A DNA stretch of 47,681 nt from Streptomyces sp. MUM 203J (GCF_022414595.1 NZ_JADWYO010000052.1:1-47681); one strand, 5' to 3'; counted from the stretch's first letter, positions 34,334-42,772 are shown. Numbers and translations are program-made. Notes: generated by a model not told the origin, from the letters alone.

Positions 34334-34371
34334 CCCTGCTGTCTCAGGGTCCGGGTCAGGGCACACCCTGA
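34334..34371. promoter_or_regulatory. Candidate operator in the divergent PspC promoter region
   Basis: TCAGGGCACACCCTGA (34356-34371) is a 6-4-6 inverted repeat. Another TCAGGG lies at 34344-34349 and forms a second inverted repeat with CCCTG at 34334-34338. The cluster lies 36 bases before the kinase start and 130 bases before the PspC gene, a suitable place for the NarL-type regulator encoded downstream. Confidence 0.45.
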
Positions 34372-34406
34372 TGTTCCGCCGCCCCCGCCCGTGTGACCAT
34401 CGGTAC

Positions 34407-35705
34407 ATGCCTGCCGCCGCCCGCACGACCGCCGAACCGGCCGCCGCGCTCGACGAGTCCGCCCCGCGCAAGCTGTACCGCAGCGCCGACGGGCGGATGC
34501 TCGGCGGTGTCGCCCGGGGCCTCGCAGGGCACCTGGGGCTGCCCGTCGTCTGGGTACGGCTGGCGTTCCTCGGGCTCTTCCTGTCCGACGGGCCGCTCGG
34601 CGTCCTCCTCTACGCGGCGTTCTGGATCGCCGTGCCGCTCGGCGTCGGCGGGCGTTCGGCCGAGCAGCGCACCCTGTTCGAGACCACTCCCGACGGGCGG
34701 CGCAGGCTCCGCAAGCCCGACACGGGACAGGTCGTCGCGCTGGTCGCGCTGATCGTCGGGATGTCGGTCTTCATCAGGAGCCTCGACCTGGGCGGCCAGG
34801 CCAACCGGTACGTGTGGCCGGCGCTGCTGATCGGCGTCGGTGTCGTCCTCGTCTGGCGGCAGGCGGACAACGCCCGGCGCGCCCGCTGGACCGACTCCGG
34901 GCGCCGCAAGCGGCTGTTCGAGCTGGCCCGGGGCCTCACCGGGGTCGCGCTCGTGGGGCTGGGCCTCACCGTGTTCCTGGTGGTGCGCGGCTCCGCGGCG
35001 CAGCTCGGTACGGCGCTCACGGCGGCGCTCGCCGTACTCGCCGGGATCGCGCTGCTGGCCGGGCCCTGGCTCGTACGGATGTCGCAGGACCTGTCCGAGG
35101 AGCGGACCATGCGCATCCGCGCGCAGGAGCGCGCCGAAGTGGCCGCACACGTCCACGACTCCGTCCTGCACACCCTCACGCTCATCCAGCGCAACGCGGA
35201 CCACGCGGGCGAGGTGCGGCGCCTGGCCCGGGCGCAGGAACGGGAGCTGCGCACCTGGCTGTACAAGCCGGAGGGCACGGGCAAGGACGAGGCGGAGGAG
35301 CCGGCCACCCTCGCGGACGCGGTGCGCCAGGCGGCGGCCGAGGTGGAGGACAAGCACGGTGTCCCCCTGGAGGTGGTGGTCGTGGGCGACTGCCCGCTCG
35401 ACGAGAAGCTGGCCGCGCAGATGCAGGCCGCGCGCGAGGCGATGGTGAACGCCGCCAAGTACGGTGGCGTGGGTGGCCCCGTCCAGGTGTACGCCGAGGT
35501 CGAGGGCCGTACGGTCTTCGTCTCCGTGCGGGACCGTGGACCGGGCTTCGACCCCGGGGCCGTTCCCGCCGACCGCATGGGCGTACGCGAGTCGATCATC
35601 GGCCGCATGCAGCGCAACGGCGGCACGGCCCGGGTCCGCTCGGCCCCGGGGGAGGGCACGGAGGTGGAGCTGGAGATGGAACGGGCGGAGGAGCCGGGCC
35701 CGTGA
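34407..35705 (+). CDS. PspC-domain sensor histidine kinase
   Basis: 432 residues from ATG34407. The N-terminus is a PspC domain (RKLYRSADGRMLGGVARGLAGHL plus helix). Several transmembrane helices follow, then a HisKA_3-type dimerisation segment with phospho-acceptor His250 in AAHVHDSVLHTL. The ATPase domain shows an N-box (AREAMVNAAKYGG) and GxG loops (RDRGPGFDPG, SAPGEGTEVEL). This is the LiaS/NarX branch that pairs with NarL-type regulators; one is encoded about 290 bases downstream. It senses envelope state together with the divergent PspC protein by analogy with EsrS. No clear Shine-Dalgarno precedes this ATG. Confidence 0.9.
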   Translation: MPAAARTTAEPAAALDESAPRKLYRSADGRMLGGVARGLAGHLGLPVVWVRLAFLGLFLSDGPLGVLLYAAFWIAVPLGVGGRSAEQRTLFETTPDGRRRLRKPDTGQVVALVALIVGMSVFIRSLDLGGQANRYVWPALLIGVGVVLVWRQADNARRARWTDSGRRKRLFELARGLTGVALVGLGLTVFLVVRGSAAQLGTALTAALAVLAGIALLAGPWLVRMSQDLSEERTMRIRAQERAEVAAHVHDSVLHTLTLIQRNADHAGEVRRLARAQERELRTWLYKPEGTGKDEAEEPATLADAVRQAAAEVEDKHGVPLEVVVVGDCPLDEKLAAQMQAAREAMVNAAKYGGVGGPVQVYAEVEGRTVFVSVRDRGPGFDPGAVPADRMGVRESIIGRMQRNGGTARVRSAPGEGTEVELEMERAEEPGP

Positions 35706-35991
35706 CGGGAGCGGGGCCGGTGACGGGCGCCGTCGGCGGGCCGGGCGGCCGGGGTGCGCGGCACGGTGGCGGGAGCGGCGGGGGCATGCGGGCGCCGGGT
35801 GCGTACCGTTGGCGTCACCGGCAGACGGACGCGGCCGGGGGATCCGGGGCGGGCCGTCGGGAGGACGGCCGTCGGGCAGGCATCCCCGGGCGCGGTCGGA
35901 CAGGGGCCGGGCCGGGGCGTCGGACGTGGGGACGGCCGGGTGGAGCGAGCAGGCCGCGGGGACGGCCCGGCCGAGAGGAAGGCGGCGGCGG
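35706..35991. other. Gap between histidine kinase and response regulator
   Basis: About 290 bases rich in GGC/GGG runs. It is open in several frames but has no convincing gene, promoter or hairpin. The separation of a kinase from its regulator by this distance is unusual. Confidence 0.5.
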
Positions 35992-36732
35992 ATGACGAGT
36001 GAGGAGAGGGACGGGCGGATGACCGGTCAGGAGAGGCTGGAGCAGGGCACGGGAGACGGCGGCGGCGCGGGTCGGCACGTGCGGGTGGTGCTCGTCGACG
36101 ACCACCGGATGTTCCGTACCGGTGTCCAGGCCGAGATCGGGCGTACGGAGGAGACCGGCGTCGAGGTCGTCGGGGAGGCGGCCGACGTCGACCAGGCGGT
36201 CACCGTCATCACCGCGACCCGCCCCGAGGTCGTCCTGCTGGACGTGCACCTGCCGGGCGGCGGCGGAGTCGAGGTTCTGCGCCGCTGCGCCCCGCTGATG
36301 TCGGCGGCCGAGCGGCCCGTACGGTTCCTGGCGCTGTCCGTCTCGGACGCCGCCGAGGACGTGATCGGCGTCATCCGGGGCGGGGCCCGAGGCTACGTCA
36401 CCAAGACCATCACGGGCGCCGACCTGGTCGACTCGGTCTTCCGGGTGCAGGAGGGCGACGCGGTGTTCTCGCCGCGCCTCGCGGGCTTCGTGCTGGACGC
36501 GTTCGCCTCGACGGACGCCCCGCCGGTCGACGAGGACCTGGACCGGCTCACCCAGCGGGAGCGCGAGGTGCTGCGGCTGATCGCGCGGGGGTACGCCTAC
36601 AAGGAGATCGCGAAGCAGCTGTTCATCTCCGTGAAGACGGTCGAGTCCCATGTCTCGGCGGTGCTGCGCAAGCTCCAGCTCTCCAACCGGCACGAACTCA
36701 CGCGCTGGGCCACGGCCCGCAGGCTGGTCTGA
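35992..36732 (+). CDS. NarL/LuxR-type response regulator
   Basis: 246 residues from ATG35992 (AGGAAGG upstream); ATG36019 behind GAGGAGAGGG would remove nine residues. Receiver domain: VVLVDDHRMFRTGV acidic pocket and phospho-acceptor Asp84 in VVLLDVHLPGG. The LuxR helix-turn-helix is at about 178-235 (LTQREREVLRLIARGYAYKE, then TVESHVSAVLRKLQL). It should be phosphorylated by the PspC-domain kinase upstream and control envelope-stress genes, perhaps the divergent PspC promoter. It ends 9 bases before the convergent NlpC/P60 gene. Confidence 0.92.
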   Translation: MTSEERDGRMTGQERLEQGTGDGGGAGRHVRVVLVDDHRMFRTGVQAEIGRTEETGVEVVGEAADVDQAVTVITATRPEVVLLDVHLPGGGGVEVLRRCAPLMSAAERPVRFLALSVSDAAEDVIGVIRGGARGYVTKTITGADLVDSVFRVQEGDAVFSPRLAGFVLDAFASTDAPPVDEDLDRLTQREREVLRLIARGYAYKEIAKQLFISVKTVESHVSAVLRKLQLSNRHELTRWATARRLV

Positions 36733-36741
36733 CGCGTCGCG

Positions 36742-37869
36742 TCACCCCACGCGGGCCGCGCCCGCCCAGGGCATCTCGTCGATGGACGCGATCTTGACAC
36801 TGGAGCCCGTACGGGGTGCGTGGATCATCTTGCCGTCCCCGATGTAGATCCCGACATGGCTCACCCCCGAGTAGAAGAACACCAGGTCACCGGGGGCGAG
36901 CTGGGAGCGGGCGACGCGTCGGCCCGCGTTGATCTGGCTGTAGGTGGTCCGGGGCAGCGCCACTCCGGCGGCCCGCCACGCGGCCTGGGTGAGGCCCGAG
37001 CAGTCGTACGAGGAAGGGCCGGTCGCGCCCCACCGGTACGGCTTGCCGATCGCCCCGTACGCGAAGGCCACCGCCTTGGCGGCCCGCCCGGAGGCGTCCG
37101 CCCGCGAGGCGGCGTCCTGGGCCTGGGCGGTGGTGCCGGGCTCGGGGAGAGCGGCACGCCCGGAGCGGGTCGTACGGGGTGCGGCGCCGGGGCGGGCCGA
37201 GGTGCCCTCGCCGTGTGCGTGCGGGCCCGCCCGGTACGCGGCCCGCTCGGCGGCGGTGAGCCGGGCCAGCAGCTTCTCGGCGGTGCCGAGCTTGTGCTGG
37301 ACGGTCGTCTTGTGCCGGTTCAGCTCGTCCTGCCGGGCCTTCAGCTCACGCGCCTGGTCGTCCGCCTCGCGGCGCAGCCGGTCGAGCTCGACCAGCTGGC
37401 CCTTGATCGACGACACGGCGGCGGCCTGGCGGGCGCCGACGCGTTCGGACAGGGCCGCCCCCCGCAGATAGGACTCTGGGTCGGCGGTGAGGGCGAGCCG
37501 GAAGGCGGGGTTCACTCCGCCGGAGCGGTACTGGGCGGCCGCTGTGCTGCCGAGGGCGTCGCGGGCGGCGTTGAGGCGGCCGGTGCGGCGGGCGGCCTCG
37601 TCGCGCAGGGCGTCCAGCCGCTCCTCGGCCTGCTCGGCCTTCTCCTTGGCGCCGTTGTACTTCTCGGTGGCGAGCTCCGCCTCGTGGTGCAGGCTGTCCA
37701 CCCTGGCCTTGACCTCGGCGCTGGTCAGCTGCGGTTCTGCATGGCCCGATCCCTCGAAGACGGTGGCGGTGGCCGCCCCGGCGAGTGCCAGGGTGGCGGC
37801 CGTTCGGCCGGCCTGTCCGGTCAGCGGGCGCTGCTTGGGCTTCCGGTGCGCTGCCACGAGGGTGGTCAC
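36742..37869 (-). CDS. Secreted NlpC/P60 peptidoglycan endopeptidase (RipA-like)
   Basis: 375 residues from GTG37869. A signal peptide (about 20-45) is followed by a long coiled coil (about 50-205: LTSAEVKARVDSLHHEAELA... and QARELKARQDELNRHK), as in RipA-type cell-separation hydrolases. The C-terminal NlpC/P60 domain has nucleophile Cys290 in SSYDCSGL and His338 in SHVGIYIGDG. It should cut the stem peptide of peptidoglycan outside the membrane. The coiled coil usually docks on regulators or self-inhibits. A paralogue without catalytic residues is encoded 1.1 kb away on the same strand. Confidence 0.92.
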   Translation of the reverse strand: MTTLVAAHRKPKQRPLTGQAGRTAATLALAGAATATVFEGSGHAEPQLTSAEVKARVDSLHHEAELATEKYNGAKEKAEQAEERLDALRDEAARRTGRLNAARDALGSTAAAQYRSGGVNPAFRLALTADPESYLRGAALSERVGARQAAAVSSIKGQLVELDRLRREADDQARELKARQDELNRHKTTVQHKLGTAEKLLARLTAAERAAYRAGPHAHGEGTSARPGAAPRTTRSGRAALPEPGTTAQAQDAASRADASGRAAKAVAFAYGAIGKPYRWGATGPSSYDCSGLTQAAWRAAGVALPRTTYSQINAGRRVARSQLAPGDLVFFYSGVSHVGIYIGDGKMIHAPRTGSSVKIASIDEMPWAGAARVG

Positions 37870-38429
37870 TTCCTTCGCTGCGTACGTACGGGGTGGGGCA
37901 CGGCGTGCAGAAACGGTTCGGGTGGTGGCGGGGCTGCGGGGCGGGCTGGGGGACGGGGGACGGGGAGGCCGGGTGGGTGCGTGGCTGGTCGGTGAGACGG
38001 AAGCGGCCGCCTGGGGGAGGACGCTAGGCCCGGGGGCCGGGGCGGGGTGCGGGGGCGATCGCTATTGCCCGCGGATGAGCGACGAGGTGTCACCGGTGAT
38101 CGGAAGAGGGCGTCCGGAATCACTGCCTCCACATCAGCCGTGATCATTGCGGGTAAAGCCGCCGGGTCCGTGGGCGGTGGATGCTATGGCCCGGAGCGCG
38201 GTCACCAGGGCGCGGCAAGTCCGGGCGGGGCCGTCCCGGCTCCCGGCTCCCGCCGCGCGGCGGGCGGCCCGGGGAACGGCGGGTGGCTGACGCCTGCTGC
38301 CTCCGGGGGCGGTTACGGGGCCGCCCGGGGCGCCGCTCCGGGTGCCGGTCCCGGGCCGGGCAGGCGGGGTGCGCGGGCGGAGGGAGGGCGGTCTCCGGCG
38401 ATTCGAACAGGGCCTATAGGCTCCCCGGC
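37870..38429. other. Long non-coding gap upstream of NlpC/P60 gene
   Basis: 560 bases without a convincing gene. Around 38088-38146 there are several TCAC/GTGA half-sites, including the palindrome TCACCGGTGA (38090-38099) and an imperfect inverted repeat between 38096 and 38123. These are on the upstream side of the NlpC/P60 gene and may be regulator sites. No recognisable c-di-AMP riboswitch core was found. Confidence 0.45.
38415..38420 (+). promoter_or_regulatory. Candidate -10 for a leaderless membrane-protein gene
   Basis: TATAGG ends 9 bases before ATG38430, so transcription would begin at or near the start codon. There is no Shine-Dalgarno in between, which fits a leaderless message. 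Confidence 0.35.
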
Positions 38430-38783
38430 ATGGACGTCCTGATCAATGTCTTCGTCGCCCTGCACGTCATCGGTATCGGCTCGCTCCTGGGCGGTTTCCT
38501 GACCCAGATGAAGGCCATGGGCGCGGGCACGGCCCGCATGGTGCCGGCCATGCTGCACGGCGCGCTCACCATGCTGGTGACGGGCGTCGCCCTGGTCGGC
38601 CTCAGGGAGGGGCAGGGCGCGGAGCTGAACCACGTCAAGATCGGCGTCAAGCTCGCGGTGCTGGTGGTGATCCTGGCGCTGGTGTACGTGAAGCGGGACG
38701 AGGAGCGGGTCGGCAAGGGGGTGTTCGGCGCGGTCGGCGGGCTGACGGTGGCGAACGTCTTCATCGCGACGCTCTGGACGTGA
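38430..38783 (+). CDS. Small integral membrane protein
   Basis: 117 residues with four predicted helices: DVLINVFVALHVIGIGSLLG, ARMVPAMLHGALTMLVTGVAL, IGVKLAVLVVILALVYV and VFGAVGGLTVANVFIATLW. The His in the first helix and HVKIG in the middle are potential functional residues. It resembles small uncharacterised actinobacterial membrane proteins; no function assigned. It stands alone between two NlpC/P60 genes on the other strand and is followed by a strong terminator. Confidence 0.75.
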   Translation: MDVLINVFVALHVIGIGSLLGGFLTQMKAMGAGTARMVPAMLHGALTMLVTGVALVGLREGQGAELNHVKIGVKLAVLVVILALVYVKRDEERVGKGVFGAVGGLTVANVFIATLWT

Positions 38784-38833
38784 CCGGCGGGTCCGCCCCC
38801 GCGCGTCGCCACGGCGCGGCGGGCCGTGCTTCC

Positions 38834-38862
38834 GAGGATCGGGGGCGCTGCCCCCGATCCTC
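38834..38862. terminator. Terminator hairpin
   Basis: GAGGATCGGGGGC pairs perfectly (13 bp) with GCCCCCGATCCTC around a 3-base loop, 50 bases after the membrane-protein gene. Confidence 0.75.
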
Positions 38863-38888
38863 CGCGGTCGCGGCCTGACGCCGCTCGT

Positions 38889-38968
38889 CCTCAAGCGCCG
38901 GACAGGCCGGGGGACTGCGTGCGTCCCGCGCCGGACGGGCCCGGGCCAGGCCCCTCCGGCGCTCGAGG
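38889..38968. repeat. Intergenic inverted repeat of the AGCGCCGGA type
   Basis: CCTCAAGCGCCGGA (38889-38902) and TCCGGCGCTCGAGG (38955-38968) pair in 13 of 14 positions. A related GAGCGCCGGACGGGC stands at 46189-46202. GC-rich elements of this kind are common between Streptomyces genes. Confidence 0.6.
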
Positions 38969-38977
38969 AGCGGGCGC

Positions 38978-39817
38978 TCAGGCCGGCCGGACCGCCGTGT
39001 ACAGGGACGGCAGGGCGGAGAGCGGGTCCTCGCGGACGGTCGTGCCGGGACTCGGCGCGTGGATCAGTGTGCCGTTGCCGGTGTGCACGCCCACGCCGAG
39101 GCCGTCGTCCTCGTGCTTGTGGAAGAACACCAGGTCACCGGGCAGCAGCTCGTCGGCTGTGACGGGACGCCCGGATTCCGCCTGTTCTCCCGCCGCACGG
39201 GGAAGGGCCACACCCGCCGCCTTCCACGCGGCCTGGGCCAGGCCCGGTCCGTCGTACGAACTCGGGCCCGACGCGCCCCAGACGTACGGCTTGCCGATCT
39301 GGGCCCGTGCGAACGCCAGTACCTCCTCGGCCTTGGCGGCGCGGTCCTCCTCGGGGGGACCGGGGAGCGCGAGCCCTTCCAGCAGCGTGCGGGCGCGGGC
39401 CAGCTTGGCCTGGACGGTGAGCTTTCCGGTGCGCAGGCCGGCCGCCTCGGGGGCTTCCCGCTCCGGCTGATGCTGCTGCTGCGCGGCCTGGGTCCGGCGG
39501 GACTGGAAGTGGGTGACCGCCCGGCGCTCCCGGTCGGTGAGGCGGTCCATGATCTGGGCCTCGTCCGCCCGGGGCGGCAGCGAGGGTTCGGGGGCTGCGG
39601 GCCTGACGTAGCGCTGCTGTGCGGTGCCCGCCAGGCGGTACAGGTCGTCGACCTTGCGCTGGACCTCCTCCACCGTCGGTTCGGGAGCGGCGGGTGCGGC
39701 GAGGGCGCTCTGCGGGGACAGCAGCGTGACGGAGGCGAGGGCCGCCGGGATCGTACGTGCGGCCGTGGCAGCGGCAGCGGTGGTGGTGATGGTGCGCGGC
39801 TTGCGATGCGACGCCAA
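38978..39817 (-). CDS. Secreted NlpC/P60-like protein without catalytic residues
   Basis: 279 residues from TTG39817, with AAGGAG 8 bases upstream; MASHRKPRTITTTAAAAT begins a signal peptide. A helical section follows, then an NlpC/P60 fold close to that of the gene at 36742-37869 (AKAEEVLAFARAQIGKPYVWGASGPSSYD). The nucleophile position is Gly190 (SSYDGPGL instead of SSYDCSGL), and the histidine position is Gly241 (LGVGVHTGNG instead of SHVGIYIGDG). The reading frame is intact and the rest of the core is conserved (LLPGDLVFFHKH), so this is a maintained non-enzymatic paralogue rather than a decaying gene. A binding or regulatory role for the active enzyme is inference. Confidence 0.88.
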   Translation of the reverse strand: MASHRKPRTITTTAAAATAARTIPAALASVTLLSPQSALAAPAAPEPTVEEVQRKVDDLYRLAGTAQQRYVRPAAPEPSLPPRADEAQIMDRLTDRERRAVTHFQSRRTQAAQQQHQPEREAPEAAGLRTGKLTVQAKLARARTLLEGLALPGPPEEDRAAKAEEVLAFARAQIGKPYVWGASGPSSYDGPGLAQAAWKAAGVALPRAAGEQAESGRPVTADELLPGDLVFFHKHEDDGLGVGVHTGNGTLIHAPSPGTTVREDPLSALPSLYTAVRPA

Positions 39818-39978
39818 GGGTCGGCATCTCCTTCCATGGACCGCCGCGACGCCGCCGGCCGTGGGCGGGCGGGCGGCCACGCGGCGGCAGGCCGGATCAG
39901 GGGGACGGCGGCCCGGTCGTCGGCGCGGAGCACCGGAGGGAGGAGCGCCGCGGGGGGAGGACCGGCCGCTTGGTCGGC

Positions 39979-40008
39979 ACGCTAGCCAACCTGTGGCGGC
40001 GTTGTGAA
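39979..40008 (-). promoter_or_regulatory. Probable promoter of the non-catalytic NlpC/P60 gene
   Basis: On the minus strand TTCACA (40008-40003), an 18-base spacer and TAGCGT (39984-39979). Transcription would start near 39972, leaving a leader of about 155 bases. Confidence 0.45.
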
Positions 40009-40113
40009 GGATGATGTTCGATATGCCCGATACATTTCCGTGACCTTTCCGCGTCCGGGGCGTGGTCGCGGCAGGCGGTCGCCGGAGCGTCGCGTGATGT
40101 GAGGGCCGTCTCG

Positions 40114-40137
40114 GGTTCCGGCCAGGAGGCCGGAACC
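40114..40137. repeat. 10-bp hairpin upstream of the helicase gene
   Basis: GGTTCCGGCC and GGCCGGAACC are perfect complements around AGGA, ending 40 bases before the pcrA start. No gene ends here, so it is either a leader structure or an operator. The rest of the gap (39818-40113) holds only the promoter noted for the other strand. Confidence 0.6.
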
Positions 40138-40177
40138 GGCTCGGGGTGTCAGTGGGGCGGCCTAGACTCGGGAGGCG

Positions 40178-42670
40178 ATGAGCAGCAGCCTCTTTGACGA
40201 CAGCTTCCTGGCGGACCTCCAGGGGAACCACGCCTCGGCCTCGGAGGAGCCCCCGCCGCCCGAGGCCTTCGAGGGCGACACCCCGCCCCCGGAGGAGGTC
40301 CCGCACGACCTGTTCGAGGGCCGGTTCGACCTGCCCCCGGACCCGGCGGACGTGCAGCGGGACGACCACTACCGGAACGGCGCCCCGCGCCCCGCCGTGG
40401 ACCCCGCCGCCCTGCTCGAAGGGCTCAACGAGCAGCAGCGTGCCGCGGTCGTCCACACCGGCTCGCCGCTGCTCATCGTGGCCGGTGCGGGCTCCGGCAA
40501 GACCCGCGTGCTCACCCACCGCATCGCGCACCTGCTGGCGACCAGGGACGTCCACCCGGGGCAGATACTGGCCATCACGTTCACCAACAAGGCTGCCGGA
40601 GAGATGAAGGAGCGCGTCGAACAGCTCGTCGGCCCGCGCGCCGGCGCCATGTGGGTGATGACCTTCCACAGTGCGTGCGTCCGCATCCTGCGCCGCGAGT
40701 CGAAGAGGCTCGGCTTCACCTCGTCGTTCTCGATCTACGACGCGGCCGACTCCAAGCGGCTCATGGCCCTGGTCTGCCGCGACCTGGACCTCGACCCGAA
40801 GAAGTTCCCGCCGAAGTCCTTCAGCGCCAAGATCTCCAACCTCAAGAACGAGCTCATCGACGAGGAGAGCTTCGCGGACGGGGCCGCCGACGGCTTCGAG
40901 AAGACGCTGGCCGAGGCGTACCGCATGTACCAGGCCCGGCTGCGCGAGGCCAACGCGCTGGACTTCGACGACATCATCATGACGACGGTCCACCTGCTCC
41001 AGGCGTTCCCGGACGTCGCGGAGCACTACCGGCGCCGCTTCCGTCACATCCTCGTCGACGAGTACCAGGACACCAACCACGCCCAGTACACCCTCGTACG
41101 GGAGCTGGTGGGCCGGGCCGACGACCCGGCGCAGCCCCCGGCCGAGCTGTGCGTCGTCGGTGACGCCGACCAGTCCATCTACGCCTTCCGCGGCGCCACC
41201 ATCCGCAACATCCTCCAGTTCGAGGAGGACTACCCGGACGCGACGACGATCCTGCTGGAGCAGAACTACCGCTCCACGCAGACGATCCTCTCCGCCGCCA
41301 ACGCGGTCATCGAGCGCAACGAGAGCCGCCGCCCCAAGAACCTGTGGACCAACGCCGGGGCGGGTTCCCGGATCACGGGGTACGTCGCGGACACCGAGCA
41401 CGACGAGGCGCAGTTCGTCGCGGACGAGATCGACCGCCTGACGGACGCGGGCGACGCGAAGGCCGGAGACGTCGCGGTCTTCTACCGGACGAACGCCCAG
41501 TCCCGTGTCTTCGAAGAGGTCTTCATCCGCGTCGGCCTGCCCTACAAGGTCGTCGGAGGGGTCCGCTTCTACGAGCGCAAGGAGGTCCGGGACGTCCTCG
41601 CGTACCTGCGGGTTCTGGCCAACCCCGAGGACGCCGTCCCGCTGCGCCGCATCCTGAACGTGCCGAAGCGTGGCATCGGTGACCGTGCCGAGGCCATGAT
41701 CGAGGCCCTCGCCCTGCGGGAGAAGCTCACCTTCCCGCAGGCGCTGAAGCGGGTCGACGAGGCGTACGGGATGGCCGCCCGCTCCGCGAACGCGGTGAAG
41801 CGGTTCAACCAGCTGATGGACGACCTGCGCACGGTCGTCGAGTCCGGCGCGGGCCCGGCCGTGATCCTGGAGGCGGTCCTGGAGCGCACCGGCTATCTGG
41901 CCGAGCTCCAGGCGTCGACCGACCCGCAGGACGAGACCCGGATCGAGAACCTCCAGGAACTCGCGGCGGTGGCGCTGGAGTTCGAGCAGGAGCGGGGTGA
42001 AGGCGAGAGCTCGGGCACGCTCGCGGAGTTCCTGGAGCAGGTCGCGCTGGTCGCGGACTCGGACCAGATCCCCGACGAGGACCAGGAGGGCGACGGCGTC
42101 ATCACGCTGATGACCCTGCACACCGCCAAGGGCCTGGAGTTCCCGGTGGTCTTCCTGACCGGCATGGAGGACGGGGTGTTCCCGCACATGCGGGCCCTCG
42201 GCCAGGCCAAGGAGCTGGAGGAGGAGCGCCGCCTGGCGTATGTCGGCATCACCCGTGCGCGCGAGCGGCTGTATCTGACCCGGTCCACGATGCGCAGTGC
42301 GTGGGGGCAGCCCGCGTACAACCCGCCGTCGCGGTTCCTGGAGGAGATCCCGGAGCAGCACCTGGCCTGGCGCCGGACCGGGCGCACGGCCGCGCCGTCG
42401 GCGGGTGGCGGACGGTCCGGCGGTACGCCCGCGTCGGGGGTCGCGGCGCACCGGGCCCGGTCGGGGCCGTCCGGCTTCGCGACCCGTCGTACGACGGACA
42501 AGCCGGTGATCGCGCTGGCGGTGGGCGACCGGGTGACGCACGACCAGTTCGGGCTGGGCACGGTCATGGCGGTGACGGGCTCCGGAGGCGACGCGCAGGC
42601 GACGATCGACTTCGGCGACGCGAAGCCGAAGCGGCTGCTGCTGCGGTACGCACCGGTGGAGAAGCTGTAG
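40178..42670 (+). CDS. pcrA: ATP-dependent DNA helicase PcrA/UvrD
   Basis: Superfamily 1A 3'-5' helicase for repair and replication-transcription conflict. 830 residues from ATG40178 with GGGAGG upstream. An acidic N-terminal extension of about 80 residues precedes the core. Motifs: Q-motif LNEQQRAAV, Walker A AGAGSGKT at 102-109, FTNKAAGEM, Walker B DEYQD at 294-298, GDADQSIYAFRGA, LEQNYRS, the motif V/VI region TLHTAKGLEFPVVF, and YVGITRARERL. The C-terminal part after an Arg/Gly linker (VGDRVTHDQFGLGTVMAVTG) is the Tudor-like domain that in PcrA contacts RNA polymerase. TAGACT at 40163-40168 may be the -10. The acidic extension is longer than in firmicute PcrA. Confidence 0.97.
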   Translation: MSSSLFDDSFLADLQGNHASASEEPPPPEAFEGDTPPPEEVPHDLFEGRFDLPPDPADVQRDDHYRNGAPRPAVDPAALLEGLNEQQRAAVVHTGSPLLIVAGAGSGKTRVLTHRIAHLLATRDVHPGQILAITFTNKAAGEMKERVEQLVGPRAGAMWVMTFHSACVRILRRESKRLGFTSSFSIYDAADSKRLMALVCRDLDLDPKKFPPKSFSAKISNLKNELIDEESFADGAADGFEKTLAEAYRMYQARLREANALDFDDIIMTTVHLLQAFPDVAEHYRRRFRHILVDEYQDTNHAQYTLVRELVGRADDPAQPPAELCVVGDADQSIYAFRGATIRNILQFEEDYPDATTILLEQNYRSTQTILSAANAVIERNESRRPKNLWTNAGAGSRITGYVADTEHDEAQFVADEIDRLTDAGDAKAGDVAVFYRTNAQSRVFEEVFIRVGLPYKVVGGVRFYERKEVRDVLAYLRVLANPEDAVPLRRILNVPKRGIGDRAEAMIEALALREKLTFPQALKRVDEAYGMAARSANAVKRFNQLMDDLRTVVESGAGPAVILEAVLERTGYLAELQASTDPQDETRIENLQELAAVALEFEQERGEGESSGTLAEFLEQVALVADSDQIPDEDQEGDGVITLMTLHTAKGLEFPVVFLTGMEDGVFPHMRALGQAKELEEERRLAYVGITRARERLYLTRSTMRSAWGQPAYNPPSRFLEEIPEQHLAWRRTGRTAAPSAGGGRSGGTPASGVAAHRARSGPSGFATRRTTDKPVIALAVGDRVTHDQFGLGTVMAVTGSGGDAQATIDFGDAKPKRLLLRYAPVEKL

Positions 42671-42689
42671 GGGGCGGCCGACGGCGCCG

Positions 42690-42756
42690 GCCACGCCCGT
42701 CCGGGGGCGTGGCGGGTGCCTGCTGCGGGCCCGGGGCCGGTACGGCGCCGGGCCCG
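42690..42756. terminator. Pair of hairpins between pcrA and the M23 gene
   Basis: GCCACGCCC / GGGCGTGGC (42690-42698 and 42705-42713) and CGGGCCCGG / CCGGGCCCG (42726-42734 and 42748-42756). They separate two converging genes and can serve both. Confidence 0.65.
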
Positions 42757-42772
42757 GACCGTCCTGCGAGCG

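Noticed and set aside
37870..38160. c-di-AMP (ydaO) riboswitch upstream of the NlpC/P60 genes
   Set aside because: Expected for some Streptomyces wall hydrolases, but the typical GGGG-A-CC and GGGGUGAAUC blocks are missing here and also upstream of 39817 and 44311.
38398..38412. GATTCGAAC, reminiscent of a tRNA T-loop
   Set aside because: No acceptor stem, anticodon arm or CCA-adjacent pairing can be built around it on either strand.
39818..42694. Long minus-strand open frame running from the non-catalytic NlpC/P60 gene through the helicase gene
   Set aside because: Only the part after TTG39817 has a signal peptide and ribosome site; the remainder is antisense to pcrA.
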